Source of the DNA: Tindallia magadiensis
GTDB lineage: Bacteria > Bacillota > Clostridia > Peptostreptococcales > Tindalliaceae
Length of the DNA: 64,000 nt
Direction: 5' to 3'
NCBI RefSeq assembly: GCF_900113635.1
Contig: NZ_FOQA01000010.1
Location: 22,074 to 86,073 of the forward strand
Positions 52,440-61,565 of this stretch are shown here, one piece after another. Both the position numbers and the translations under genes were made by a program. The notes below the pieces were generated by a model. The model was not told the DNA's origin and did no database searches. It saw only the letters and a program-made list of their open reading frames with translations. Each line of letters begins with the position of its first letter. Positions within the stretch are counted from its first letter, which is position 1.

Positions 52440-53645
52440 ATGAAGTTTGACCAAAGGACGATAGAGAAAATGGAGCCTATTGCTAAAGAATGTATTGGCG
52501 ATACTAATAAGGAAGGTAACCTTCAGTGTGGTAAATGCATAGCCGTATGTAAAATGCTGGCTAACTTCAAGGTAACGCCTAAGATTCATTTCACTAAAAT
52601 ACTGGAAACCAATGAAGTAGATCCTATGCTTCCCTACTCTTGCAATATGTGTTATGACTGTACACGCGTTTGTCCAAAGAAATTAGATTTGAGAGAGGCT
52701 TTTCAATCTATTCGTAAGGATTTAGTAAAAGAAAATGCTGGTTCTTCTCCTATAAAGAAACATCGAGGGATTGAAATGCATCAAAGGTTAAGCTTTTCAA
52801 GTCTCTTTAATACCACTCAGGAAGACAAAAAAGCAAATGGATCTCAGATTAAACCGGTCAGACGAGTATTTATGCCAGGATGCAGTTTGCCATCCTATAA
52901 ACCGGAATTGGTGGAGTCTATCTTAAAACATTTACAAGATAAACTACCTGGTACGGCTTCTGTACTAAAGTGTTGTGGTAAACCAACCTACTTGCTAGGG
53001 CAGGAAGACCTTTTTCATGAAAGGTATGCCCGTCTGCAGGATGAATTTGATGCAACAGGAGCAGATGAAGTAATCGTCGCTTGCCAAAATTGCTACAATA
53101 TGGTAAAAGAATATAGCCCTAATCAAAAGGTCGTTTCCCTGTGGAGTCTTTTACAGGAAATAGGATTACCAGAAGCATCCTTAGGTGTGGGGAAGGGAAG
53201 TAATCTCACCTTTGCCATCCATGATTCTTGCCCAACCCGCTTTGTTCCAGAAATCCACCATGGAGTTCGCTGGATTATGACTGAACTAGGCTATAACATA
53301 GAGGAACTTGAGAAGTCTAAGGAAAATACCACTTGTTGTGGAATGGGAGGAATGGTGGGGGCTGCAAACTTTTCCTTGGCTAAGGAGGTTATGACAGAAC
53401 GAACTTCACAAGCCTCCTCCCAACATATGGTGGTATACTGTGCTTCTTGTCGGGATGCGATGTTAATGGGAGGAAAAAAGGCTCTTCACATTTTAGATTT
53501 GATATTTGGAGAAACCTATACCTGTAGCCACTTTTTCCCAACTAAACCCTATAACCCTTTGATCAATTGGAAAAATCGATTTAAAGCTAAAAAATACATT
53601 GAAAAAGTATATAACTCTAATAAAAGGAGCGATCAGCATGAATGA
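52440..53645 (+). CDS. Fe-S protein with CCG domains (HdrD/GlpC-like)
   Basis: A 401-residue protein. The N-terminal part has two ferredoxin-type sites (C-G-K-C-I-A-V-C and C-N-M-C-Y-D-C-T-R-V-C-P). The rest has two cysteine-rich CCG domains ('FMPGCSLPSYK', 'KCCGKPTYLLG', 'CQNCYNMV'; then 'HDSCPTRF', 'TCCGMGGMVGAANF', 'YCASC'). The arrangement is that of heterodisulfide-reductase-D and GlpC-type electron carriers, which act on disulfides or pass electrons to quinones. It overlaps the next gene's leader and is probably cotranscribed with it. Confidence 0.88.
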   Translation: MKFDQRTIEKMEPIAKECIGDTNKEGNLQCGKCIAVCKMLANFKVTPKIHFTKILETNEVDPMLPYSCNMCYDCTRVCPKKLDLREAFQSIRKDLVKENAGSSPIKKHRGIEMHQRLSFSSLFNTTQEDKKANGSQIKPVRRVFMPGCSLPSYKPELVESILKHLQDKLPGTASVLKCCGKPTYLLGQEDLFHERYARLQDEFDATGADEVIVACQNCYNMVKEYSPNQKVVSLWSLLQEIGLPEASLGVGKGSNLTFAIHDSCPTRFVPEIHHGVRWIMTELGYNIEELEKSKENTTCCGMGGMVGAANFSLAKEVMTERTSQASSQHMVVYCASCRDAMLMGGKKALHILDLIFGETYTCSHFFPTKPYNPLINWKNRFKAKKYIEKVYNSNKRSDQHE

Positions 53646-54366
53646 TAAAAAAAGCAATAAAGTGCAAAAAATAATTGTGTTAAGTTTCTTAGGAATCGGT
53701 ATTCTATCTTATTTTACAATCCCATCATTTAATGCTTTTATGAGGCAAATCGTTCAGATGTTTGCCACAGGAGATTTTGAAGTAGTAAGGGAGTTTGTCC
53801 GTTCCTATGGATCCTTTGCTATGATTATTTCTACTTTATTAATGGTTCTGGCAGTGGTATTTCCTCCTCTTCCTGCCTTCATGATTACCTTTGCGAACGC
53901 AAGTTTATTTGGATGGTGGCAGGGTGCCTTGCTATCTTGGAGTAGTGCAATGCTGGGAGGTGCTGTATCTTTTTACCTAGCTAGATTGTTTGGTAGAGAA
54001 TTTGTTGAAAAATTGACAACTAAGGCTGGCTTACAGCAGGTAGATGAATTTTTTGATTCCTACGGAACCCATAGTATTTTAATCGCTCGTCTGCTGCCAT
54101 TTCTTTCCTATGGTGTCGTTAGCTATGCTGGTGGACTTACTCCCTTAAAGTTTAGCACCTACTTTTTAGCAACTGGAATAGGCCAAACACCTGCAACGTT
54201 GATTTATTCTTATGTAGGCGGGATGTTGACTGGTGGTGCTGCCATGTTTGTAACCGGCCTGTTAGTTATATTTGCTATTTCAATATTAGCCAGTGTTATC
54301 CACGGTATCTATCGAAATAGACAAAAGAAAAATGCACGCATTATTTCTGGTCAAGAAAAAATATAA
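53638..54366 (+). CDS. VTT-domain membrane protein (YdjX/YdjZ/TVP38-like)
   Basis: A 242-residue protein with about six helices and the VTT-domain motifs: 'FPPLPAFMITFANASLFGWW', 'GGAVSFYLARLFGREFVEKL' and 'LIARLLPFLSYGVVSYAGGLTPL'. Family members are lipid scramblases or are linked to uptake of selenite and similar oxyanions. The ATG at 53638 follows AAAAGGAG at eight bases, upstream of the end of the Fe-S gene, so the two overlap. In E. coli two such proteins (YdjX, YdjZ) precede ynjA-D. Confidence 0.88.
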   Translation: MNDKKSNKVQKIIVLSFLGIGILSYFTIPSFNAFMRQIVQMFATGDFEVVREFVRSYGSFAMIISTLLMVLAVVFPPLPAFMITFANASLFGWWQGALLSWSSAMLGGAVSFYLARLFGREFVEKLTTKAGLQQVDEFFDSYGTHSILIARLLPFLSYGVVSYAGGLTPLKFSTYFLATGIGQTPATLIYSYVGGMLTGGAAMFVTGLLVIFAISILASVIHGIYRNRQKKNARIISGQEKI

Positions 54367-54389
54367 TCGCCTCATTATAATCGCCTCAT
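54362..54389 (+). repeat. Perfect 14-bp tandem duplication
   Basis: TATAATCGCCTCAT occurs twice in a row; the first copy contains the stop codon of the VTT gene. Two further degenerate ~18-bp units (AAAGAACAATCA...) follow up to the next ribosome-binding site. Confidence 0.85.
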
Positions 54390-54442
54390 AAAGAACAATC
54401 AGCTGATAAGAAACAATCAACTAATAAAGAACAGAGAGGAAA

Positions 54443-55678
54443 ATGATGATGAAGAAAGTAATCTCCCTTATACTGCTTGGTGGTCTTATTTTCAATCTGC
54501 TAGGATGCAGCCAGAAGGCTGTTGTAGCTGATGATCAGGAAGTGTTACTTGAAAAAAGTTGGGAAAGTATTTTAGAGGAAGCAGCAGGAACAGAAGTAAG
54601 CTTTTATGGTTGGGGTGGTAGTCAGATGACCAATGATTGGTTAGACAATTTCTTAGCACCTCGATTAGAGGAAGAGTACCACATTACCTTAAATAGAGTA
54701 CCTATGAACATAGATGAAGTCTTAAATAAATTATTAGGTGAAAAACAAGTGAATGCGGTTGGTACCGCCGATGTTATTTGGATCAATGGAGAAAATTTTT
54801 ACACTGCCAGGACAAATGATTTATTATATGGCCCCTTCACCCATACGTTACCAAACTTTAACCAGTATATCGACCCGGATTCAGTAGAAGTAACCTATGA
54901 CTTTGGATTTCCTGTAGATGGATATGAAGCCCCTTATGGAAAGGCACAGTTTGTTATGGTTTACGATGAAGCCAGAGTAGACCAAGTGCCACAGGGACAT
55001 GAAGAACTCATGGAGCTAGTGAAAAATAATCCAGGAAAGTTTACCTATCCAGCTCCACCGGATTTTACCGGTAGTGCCTTTATTAGAAATATCATCTATG
55101 ACATTGTAGGATACGAACCGTTTATCACTATGGATGCGGACAAAGACGTAGTGGCAGAAGCCGTTCAACCGGCCATGGATTATTTAAGGGAGTTAAAGCC
55201 TTATCTATGGAGGAATGGTGAAACCTATCCTGCTACCCTAGCCCAATTAGACAATATGTACGCAGATCATGAAGTTTTCATGAGTATGAACTATAACCCA
55301 AACGAAGCAGCTGGTAAAATGCTGACAGGAGAGTTTCCACAGACCACCAACACCTTTGTCTTTGAAAAGGGTACCATAGGAAATACACATTTTTTAGCAA
55401 TTCCCGACAATGCACCTAATAAGGCAGGTGCACTGGCAGTGATTAATTTTATTTTAAGTGTAGAAGCTCAAGCTTCTAAATATAACCCTGATCACTGGGG
55501 TGATCTTCCTGTGTTAGACAATACACGATTAAATGATTCGGAAAGAGCAATATTTGATGCCATTGAAATTCCTGAAGGAGCTTTGCCGCAGGACATTTTA
55601 CTGAAGCATAGGGTTCCAGAAATGCCAGCGAATCTTGTTCCAATTATTGAAGAAATATGGATGGAAAACATCCTGTAA
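54443..55678 (+). CDS. YnjB-like substrate-binding lipoprotein
   Basis: A 411-residue lipoprotein (lipobox at Cys20, 'NLLGCS') of the ABC family-1-like binding-protein fold. 'SWESILEEAAGTEVSFYGWGGSQMTNDWLDNFLAP' region and the following 'NINGEN'-type segment ('VIWINGENFYTARTNDLLYGPF') resemble YnjB of E. coli, whose ligand is unknown. AGAGAGGAAA precedes the ATG. It starts the ABC importer (two permeases and an ATPase follow in order). Confidence 0.85.
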   Translation: MMMKKVISLILLGGLIFNLLGCSQKAVVADDQEVLLEKSWESILEEAAGTEVSFYGWGGSQMTNDWLDNFLAPRLEEEYHITLNRVPMNIDEVLNKLLGEKQVNAVGTADVIWINGENFYTARTNDLLYGPFTHTLPNFNQYIDPDSVEVTYDFGFPVDGYEAPYGKAQFVMVYDEARVDQVPQGHEELMELVKNNPGKFTYPAPPDFTGSAFIRNIIYDIVGYEPFITMDADKDVVAEAVQPAMDYLRELKPYLWRNGETYPATLAQLDNMYADHEVFMSMNYNPNEAAGKMLTGEFPQTTNTFVFEKGTIGNTHFLAIPDNAPNKAGALAVINFILSVEAQASKYNPDHWGDLPVLDNTRLNDSERAIFDAIEIPEGALPQDILLKHRVPEMPANLVPIIEEIWMENIL

Positions 55679-55691
55679 AGGGTGAGGGAAG

Positions 55692-56555
55692 TTGAAAAAA
55701 GTAATGAAGCCATATATCATGTTACTCCCAGCTATGATAATTCTTTTAGGCATATTTATAGCTGGCTTAAGTACGGCTTTTATACAGAGTTTAGGATACT
55801 TCCCTGCCGTCGGATTGCAGGAGTTCACCTTACATTACTATCGAGAGATGCTGATGGATAATAGCTTTTTAACCTCTTTAAGGTTTAGTCTTTGGATTGC
55901 CTTCCTTTCTTCTGCTCTTTCAGTAGTTTTAGGTGTTTTACTGGCCTATTCTATTGTAAAGAGCAACCATAAAAAAAGCTTAGAAACGGTAGTCTATAAA
56001 CTACCTGTTATTGTGCCCCACGTAGTGGCAGCTCTCTTGGTATATAATATCTTGGGACAAAGTGGAATTCTGCCAAGAATAGTTTATGGATTAGGTTTTA
56101 TTAACCAACAATCCGAATTTCCAGCTTTCCTATTTGATAGAAATGGTATTGGCATCATATTGGCCTATCTGTGGAAGGGTACCCCCTTTATTGCGATGGT
56201 AGTATATACTGTGTTGAGTAATGTGAATGACAAACTTTCAGAAGTCGCTTTAAATCTTGGAGCCTCTAACGCTCAAGTATTTTGGCATGTGTTAATCCCC
56301 TTAACCATGCCTTCTATTTTTTCTTCTTTTATTATTATCTTCGCCTTTTCCTTTGGAGCTTATGAAGTTCCTTTTTTAATAGGACCTACCTCGCCTAGGG
56401 CATTGCCAGTACAAGCTTATACTGAATATATGCACCCTGATTGGAACCATAGACCGTATACGATGGCCATCAACATGGTTCTGGTATTTATCTCTTTTTT
56501 ATGTATATGGATCTATCACAAAACCTTTGAGCTGATTAATAAATATAATAGGTGA
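55692..56555 (+). CDS. ABC permease, N-terminal half equivalent of YnjC
   Basis: A 287-residue permease with six helices and the EAA loop 'EVALNLGASNAQVFWHVLIPL'. In E. coli YnjC one long protein contains both halves; here they are two genes. The TTG at 55692 lies only two bases from GAGGGA; the ATG at 55704 (MKPYIMLLPAM) is an equally likely start. It begins 13 bp after the binding-protein gene. Confidence 0.85.
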   Translation: MKKVMKPYIMLLPAMIILLGIFIAGLSTAFIQSLGYFPAVGLQEFTLHYYREMLMDNSFLTSLRFSLWIAFLSSALSVVLGVLLAYSIVKSNHKKSLETVVYKLPVIVPHVVAALLVYNILGQSGILPRIVYGLGFINQQSEFPAFLFDRNGIGIILAYLWKGTPFIAMVVYTVLSNVNDKLSEVALNLGASNAQVFWHVLIPLTMPSIFSSFIIIFAFSFGAYEVPFLIGPTSPRALPVQAYTEYMHPDWNHRPYTMAINMVLVFISFLCIWIYHKTFELINKYNR

Positions 56556-56562
56556 GTAGACT

Positions 56563-57372
56563 ATGAATAAGAAAAACAGTATACTATTTAGTTTTATCAT
56601 GCATACCATCATTCTCTTTTTATTATTGCCACTACTAGTATTGGTAATGTGGAGCTTTTCAAAGAGCTGGCCTTGGCCAAATATATTGCCCCAGGAGCTT
56701 GGACTGCGTGGAATTATGCACGTTTTAAGCCCTTCCGGAAGGGTCCTTAGAAACCTTCTTTTTAGCGTTCGCCTTTCTTTAGTGGTAACGATGGTTACTT
56801 TAATAATCAGTATCCCCGCCGCTAAAGCATTAGGGGTGTATCATTTCAAAGGAAAACAGTTGATAAAAATGTTGGTGTTAGCTCCTATTATTGTACCTCC
56901 AGTTGCCATTGGCATGGGTATTCACTTGGCTTTTATCAGGTTAGGACTGGCCAATACTTTTACAGGAGTGGTACTGGTCCACCTTATCCCTTGTTTACCC
57001 TACGGTATTCGAATACTGACAGATGTTTTTGAAATCATAGGAGAATCTATGGAACAGCAGGCAAGGGTTCTGGGAGCTAATTCTTTACAGACCTTTACCA
57101 ACATTACATTACCTTTGATTGCTCCTGGGCTTATTTCTGCTGGGAGTCTTGTTTTTATCGTTTCCTTTAGCCAATATTTTTTAACTTTCTTAATTGGCGG
57201 GGGAAGGGTGATGACTTTTTCTATGATGATGTTTCCTTATATTCAAAGTGGAGATAGAATGATGGCTTCAGCCTATAGTATCGTATTTATTTTCGCTACC
57301 TTAGGCGTATTGATTATGATGGAAAAAGCCATCAAGTCCTATTACAGGACAAAAAATTACTTTTATCTATAG
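56563..57372 (+). CDS. ABC permease, C-terminal half equivalent of YnjC
   Basis: A 269-residue permease with six helices and the EAA loop 'EQQARVLGANSLQTFTNITLPL'. It starts seven bases after the previous permease and forms the heterodimeric membrane channel with it. The helix pattern is that of the putrescine/sulfate/thiamine-type importers (BPD_transp_1), which handle small organic or oxyanion solutes. Confidence 0.88.
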   Translation: MNKKNSILFSFIMHTIILFLLLPLLVLVMWSFSKSWPWPNILPQELGLRGIMHVLSPSGRVLRNLLFSVRLSLVVTMVTLIISIPAAKALGVYHFKGKQLIKMLVLAPIIVPPVAIGMGIHLAFIRLGLANTFTGVVLVHLIPCLPYGIRILTDVFEIIGESMEQQARVLGANSLQTFTNITLPLIAPGLISAGSLVFIVSFSQYFLTFLIGGGRVMTFSMMMFPYIQSGDRMMASAYSIVFIFATLGVLIMMEKAIKSYYRTKNYFYL

Positions 57373-57434
57373 CTTTCATGCTATCCATGCTATCCATGTT
57401 ATAGGAAGTACTCTGTGAAAAAGGAGCTCAATTC

Positions 57435-58457
57435 ATGTCACAAATTCAATTAAAAGGACTCTACAAAAAATTTCAAGACAGGTACGTATTAAAAAACATC
57501 AACCTGTCCATTAAAAAAGGAGAATTTATTTCCTTATTAGGTCCTTCCGGCTGTGGCAAAACAACCACTTTGAAAGCTATTGCCGGACTTTTGGAGCCAG
57601 ATGCAGGAGATATCCTGGTGAATGAACGGTCCGTTTTGAATATACCCGTTGAAAAAAGAGGTGCTGTTATTGTATTTCAAGATTATCTGTTATTTCCCCA
57701 TTTAACAGTGGAGAAAAATATTGAGTTTGGCTTAAAAATGGCAAAGGTAAATAAACGAATCCGAAGAGAAAAAACAGGTGAGATGCTTCATTTAATGGAA
57801 CTTGACGGCCAACAACATAAATATCCTGATGAACTTTCTGGTGGCCAAAAACAGCGAGTAGCACTTGCAAGAGCCCTAGCAATAGAGCCTAAGGTCTTGT
57901 TGCTGGATGAACCATTTTCTAACTTGGATTTGCGACTAAGAGAAACGATGCGGGAATTTGTTTGCAGCATACAAAAGAAATTAAATATCACCACCGTTTT
58001 AGTTACCCATGATAAGGATGAGGCTTTAATGACTTCCGATAAAATTGCGGTCATGCTCGATGGAGAGATTAAACAGTATGGAACACCAACAGAACTATAT
58101 CAACACCCAAATGCTGAAGAGGTAGCCAACTTTTTTGGTGAAACAAACTATATCCTAGGTGAAGTAAAAGATGAAATTTTCAAGAGCCCTTTAGGAAACT
58201 TCAAAGCAACACTTCAAAACACAGCCATAACAAAAGCGATGATTAGACCAGAAGAGGTAGAAGTGTTATCTAAAGATGAAGAAGGGAACTTAAAAGGGAT
58301 TGTTACTGGAAATCGCTATGCAGGAGATCGAATTTATTATACGATTTCTTTGAAAGGAATAGAAATCAAATCTATCAGTACGCCCAACAAAACCTTCCGC
58401 ATAGGTGAAGAAGTAACTTTGCGAATTCATGAAGAAAATATGGTGTTTTATATTTAG
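57435..58457 (+). CDS. YnjD-like ABC importer ATPase
   Basis: A 340-residue ATPase with Walker A 'GPSGCGKTT', Q-loop 'VFQDYLLFPHL', signature 'LSGGQKQRVALARAL', Walker B 'VLLLDEPFSNLDLRL' and a C-terminal TOBE-like regulatory domain (about 235-340), unlike the shorter E. coli YnjD. A GGAG site lies nine bases before the ATG. It powers the importer made by the three preceding genes. Confidence 0.92.
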   Translation: MSQIQLKGLYKKFQDRYVLKNINLSIKKGEFISLLGPSGCGKTTTLKAIAGLLEPDAGDILVNERSVLNIPVEKRGAVIVFQDYLLFPHLTVEKNIEFGLKMAKVNKRIRREKTGEMLHLMELDGQQHKYPDELSGGQKQRVALARALAIEPKVLLLDEPFSNLDLRLRETMREFVCSIQKKLNITTVLVTHDKDEALMTSDKIAVMLDGEIKQYGTPTELYQHPNAEEVANFFGETNYILGEVKDEIFKSPLGNFKATLQNTAITKAMIRPEEVEVLSKDEEGNLKGIVTGNRYAGDRIYYTISLKGIEIKSISTPNKTFRIGEEVTLRIHEENMVFYI

Positions 58458-58497
58458 AAAATCTATGCTAATCACAAAATCCATTAAAATATTCTAT

Positions 58498-58527
58498 TAG
58501 ACATTCTTCCATTATTAGTGGTATAGT
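58498..58527 (+). promoter_or_regulatory. Candidate promoter of the triple-rhodanese gene
   Basis: TAGACA and TATAGT with an 18-bp spacer, about 40 bp upstream of the coding start. Confidence 0.4.
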
Positions 58528-58568
58528 GGCTTAGTTCAATATAAAAATGTTATTTAGGGGGAAAAAAA

Positions 58569-59933
58569 ATGAAGCAAGTTTCAAAGTCACTATTGCCGTT
58601 ACTCATCATCGGTAGTTTGTTCTTCTTTATGGGATGCGGCAACGATACAGCAACAACGGACAACAGCAATGCGGAACCATCCGTAGAAGAAGCAACGGAT
58701 TCAACCGTAGAGGTTCAAAGCATCACTACCGAAAAGCTCCAAGAAAAAATAGACGATGATCAGTGGATCATTGTGGATACTAGAATAAACGATGCTTACA
58801 ATGGATGGGCGCTGGAAGGAGTAACAAGAGGCGGTCATATCAAAGGAGCCGTTGATTTTTCAGCAAATTGGATTAGGTTTGAAGTAGAAAATCAAGACCA
58901 GTTATTGCAGGAGGCTTTAAAAGAAAAAGGGATTACCCCTGATAAAAACGTAGTGCTTTATGACGCTAATGGTGAAGATGCTGCCCTAGTAGCTGATTAT
59001 CTTATGCAACAAGGTATTGAGAATCTATATACTTATGATGTAAAGGAATGGGCAATGAACGAAGAATTGCCTATGGAGAGTTATCCTAACCATCATCTTT
59101 TAGTACCAGCTTCTTGGGTTCATGAGTTAATTGAAAATGATAACAATGGAAACCCTTATAAAATATTTGAAGTTAGTTGGGGTGAAATTTCAGAGGATTA
59201 TCTGAATGGACATATTCCCGGAGCGGTACATATTAATACCGACGACGTAGAAGAAGGACCTATATGGAATCGTCTATCGGATGAAGCGTTAGAAACATTT
59301 GCTGAGAATTATGGAATCACTATAGATACTACCGTAGTGCTATATGGTAGTGACTCCACAGCAGCCTTCAGAGTAGCTACTATCCTAAAATACATGGGTG
59401 CTGAAGATGTACGAGTATTAAATGGAGGCTTTGCCGCTTGGGAAAATAGCGGATATGATATCGAATTGGAAGACAGAGAAAAAGAACCTGTGGAATCCTT
59501 TGGAGCAACCGTACCAGTAAACAAAGACTATATTATCGATTTGCCTGAGGCAAAGACTATTCTAGCGGATCAAGAAGGTAGCAAGTTGGTGGATATAAGA
59601 AGTTGGGATGAATATATCGGAACTACTTCAGGCTATAGCTATATAGAAGGTAAAGGCAGACCTGCTGGAGCCGTATGGGGTTATGATTTAGATGTTTATA
59701 GAAATATGGATAACACCATGAGAAATCCATCAGAAATTAAATCCATGTGGTATGAATGGGGAATCACTCCAGAGCAAAATCTTTCATTCTTCTGCGGAAC
59801 TGGATGGAGAGCGGCAGAGGTCCTTATCTATGCAGAGGTAATGGGGCTGGAAAATATTTCTCTTTTCGATGGTGGATGGAATGAATGGCAGGATGATTCA
59901 AACAATCCAATTGAGTTGGGAGAGCCAAATTAA
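58569..59933 (+). CDS. ynjE: Triple-rhodanese sulfurtransferase lipoprotein (YnjE-like)
   Basis: A 454-residue lipoprotein (lipobox near Cys23, 'FFMGCG') with three rhodanese domains (about 52-175, 180-305, 318-450). Only the third keeps the catalytic loop, C-G-T-G-W-R, as in E. coli YnjE; the equivalent loops of domains one and two read 'YDANGED' and 'YGSDSTA' without cysteine. YnjE is a thiosulfate sulfurtransferase with the same three-domain, one-active-site plan. GGGGG precedes the ATG. It ends the ynj-like cluster and is followed by a terminator. Confidence 0.9.
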   Translation: MKQVSKSLLPLLIIGSLFFFMGCGNDTATTDNSNAEPSVEEATDSTVEVQSITTEKLQEKIDDDQWIIVDTRINDAYNGWALEGVTRGGHIKGAVDFSANWIRFEVENQDQLLQEALKEKGITPDKNVVLYDANGEDAALVADYLMQQGIENLYTYDVKEWAMNEELPMESYPNHHLLVPASWVHELIENDNNGNPYKIFEVSWGEISEDYLNGHIPGAVHINTDDVEEGPIWNRLSDEALETFAENYGITIDTTVVLYGSDSTAAFRVATILKYMGAEDVRVLNGGFAAWENSGYDIELEDREKEPVESFGATVPVNKDYIIDLPEAKTILADQEGSKLVDIRSWDEYIGTTSGYSYIEGKGRPAGAVWGYDLDVYRNMDNTMRNPSEIKSMWYEWGITPEQNLSFFCGTGWRAAEVLIYAEVMGLENISLFDGGWNEWQDDSNNPIELGEPN

Positions 59934-59980
59934 ACATACGCCATTAATAAAAAGACAGTAGCTCTTGCCAAAATATTAAT

Positions 59981-60012
59981 AAACCCACTAGTTGTGATTA
60001 TCTAGTGGGTTT
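59981..60012 (+). terminator. Intrinsic terminator after the triple-rhodanese gene
   Basis: A perfect AAACCCACTAG/CTAGTGGGTTT 11-bp inverted repeat followed by T. Confidence 0.85.
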
Positions 60013-60080
60013 TATCTAATGATTAAAAGCTCTATTGTTTGCCTAATAGTCATTTTTCTGTAGAAGGGATGATACGCAAA

Positions 60081-60536
60081 ATGAGAAAACATCTTATAGG
60101 TGGACTAAATATCATTTTTTGGACTTTTCAGACGATCCTTTTAATAGGAGTAATGATCTTAGAGGATTTATCTGGCAAAAGGATGGGTGTCCAAAGACAT
60201 GTACTCCATAAAGAAAGCATTTATGGATCTACTTATTTCACTCCTGAATTAATGAGGATCTATATGGGAATTTTAATCGTACTTAGTATCTGTACCTTGT
60301 TGCTCTTCACCTATAGCATCCTTAAAAAGAAAAACAATGTAATCATAAAATGGAGCATCACCACAGCGGCAATAAGCTTAAGTGCCTTTACTTTTATCTT
60401 GACTACTACCAGAGAAGATTTTAGAGCCTATCATTATTTCTTAATGGCACTATTGGTTGTGGTCGGACTCCATTACCTAAGGCTCTTGATTGGTATTATT
60501 TCCTACTCCTCTAAACACACCAAAAATTTAATATAA
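60081..60536 (+). CDS. Hypothetical four-helix membrane protein
   Basis: About 151 residues with four hydrophobic helices and short charged loops ('LEDLSGKRMGVQRHVLHKES'). I do not recognise it. The ATG at 60081 follows AGAAGGG; an upstream TTG opens the same frame but lacks a site. It is the last plus-strand gene after the ynj-like cluster, separated from it by a strong terminator. Confidence 0.5.
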   Translation: MRKHLIGGLNIIFWTFQTILLIGVMILEDLSGKRMGVQRHVLHKESIYGSTYFTPELMRIYMGILIVLSICTLLLFTYSILKKKNNVIIKWSITTAAISLSAFTFILTTTREDFRAYHYFLMALLVVVGLHYLRLLIGIISYSSKHTKNLI

Positions 60537-60597
60537 TTTCAATAATATCACTACACAATCGCAGTTTGACGCTGCTCTAAATGTAGGTATGCCTAAT

Positions 60598-60645
60598 AAA
60601 AGAACCACTCGTTGGGATCTCGTTCCCTTTAAGTGGTTCTTTTAT
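60598..60645. terminator. Bidirectional intrinsic terminator
   Basis: AAAAGAACCACT/AGTGGTTCTTTT arms with an inner GGGA/TCCC pairing, between convergent genes. Confidence 0.85.
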
Positions 60646-60653
60646 TTATTTTA

Positions 60654-61511
60654 TTAAAAAAACGTTGTGTCCAAATGATTGGTTAGCGTATTTCTAAGCT
60701 CCATTATTTCTGTTTCGTAGTTTTCGTCGTCATTGGCAGGTGTTCTGTCATTCATAAATCTGCCTAGGTTTTCCATCCCCCACCAACCGGCGGTATCTTC
60801 ATCGAAAACACGAAAAGCTTCCATATACTCATCCCACAGGTCATCATTGATGCCAACGCCATCTCCTACAAAGCCTCTTCCGCCTCCAAGAAAACCGCAG
60901 TTGCTTATTGTATACATCCCTTTTCCTGCTAACAACCCTTTCGGCCCTTCATTGGTATATGCAAACTGACTAGCAAAAACTCTCTCCATATACCCTTTTA
61001 CCATGACATTTGGTGTGTCATGCCAGTTAGGGTAAGAAAAAATAATATAGTCTGCCTGAGTCACCAAATCCTGCTCCATTTTCACATCTTCAGGTACTGT
61101 TCCTTTTCCGTCTTTCTGGTAATAGAATTCCTCCGCAGATAGGACAGGGTTCCAATCCATGTCATATAAATCCCTCAACTCTACTTCTATTCCTTTTTCT
61201 TCGAAATGCTTCATAGCTGTATAGGTCATATCATATTGTACACTGTACTTTCGTGGATCTCCTACAACAAATAATGCTTTTCTCTGATCAGAATCTGTAA
61301 ACCCCTTTGGTTCATAAATGTTCCGATGATTTTCGGCGACAACCGATGCTGTCGTTACTCCGTCAACTTGCTCTGAACTAGCTGTAACCGTATCCACTTC
61401 TTCTTCATTATGTGCTTCTACAGCAACATCCGTTGCCTCAGAATTACGGCAAGCCACATTCACAGAAAACGTCAATACAAGTATGATCATAAGTAAAATA
61501 TTTCTTTTCAC
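60654..61511 (-). CDS. Exported flavodoxin-like NAD(P)H oxidoreductase lipoprotein
   Basis: A 285-residue protein. The N terminus is a signal peptide with a lipobox ('FSVNVACR'), and the mature part (about 80-275) is a flavodoxin-fold quinone-reductase domain ('KALFVVGDPRKYSVQYDMTYTAMKHFEE', 'ADYIIFSYPNWHDTPNVMVKGYMERVF'). Such domains are normally cytoplasmic FMN enzymes; an extracytoplasmic version is unusual. The GTG start at 61511 follows GAGGAGG; a longer frame lacks a site. The LysR-type gene lies directly upstream on the same strand. Confidence 0.82.
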   Translation of the reverse strand: MKRNILLMIILVLTFSVNVACRNSEATDVAVEAHNEEEVDTVTASSEQVDGVTTASVVAENHRNIYEPKGFTDSDQRKALFVVGDPRKYSVQYDMTYTAMKHFEEKGIEVELRDLYDMDWNPVLSAEEFYYQKDGKGTVPEDVKMEQDLVTQADYIIFSYPNWHDTPNVMVKGYMERVFASQFAYTNEGPKGLLAGKGMYTISNCGFLGGGRGFVGDGVGINDDLWDEYMEAFRVFDEDTAGWWGMENLGRFMNDRTPANDDENYETEIMELRNTLTNHLDTTFF

Positions 61512-61565
61512 TGTTTTCTTCCTCCTCTTTCTTCTCAAAACCAATGCCTTTATTCCATGTGTCTA

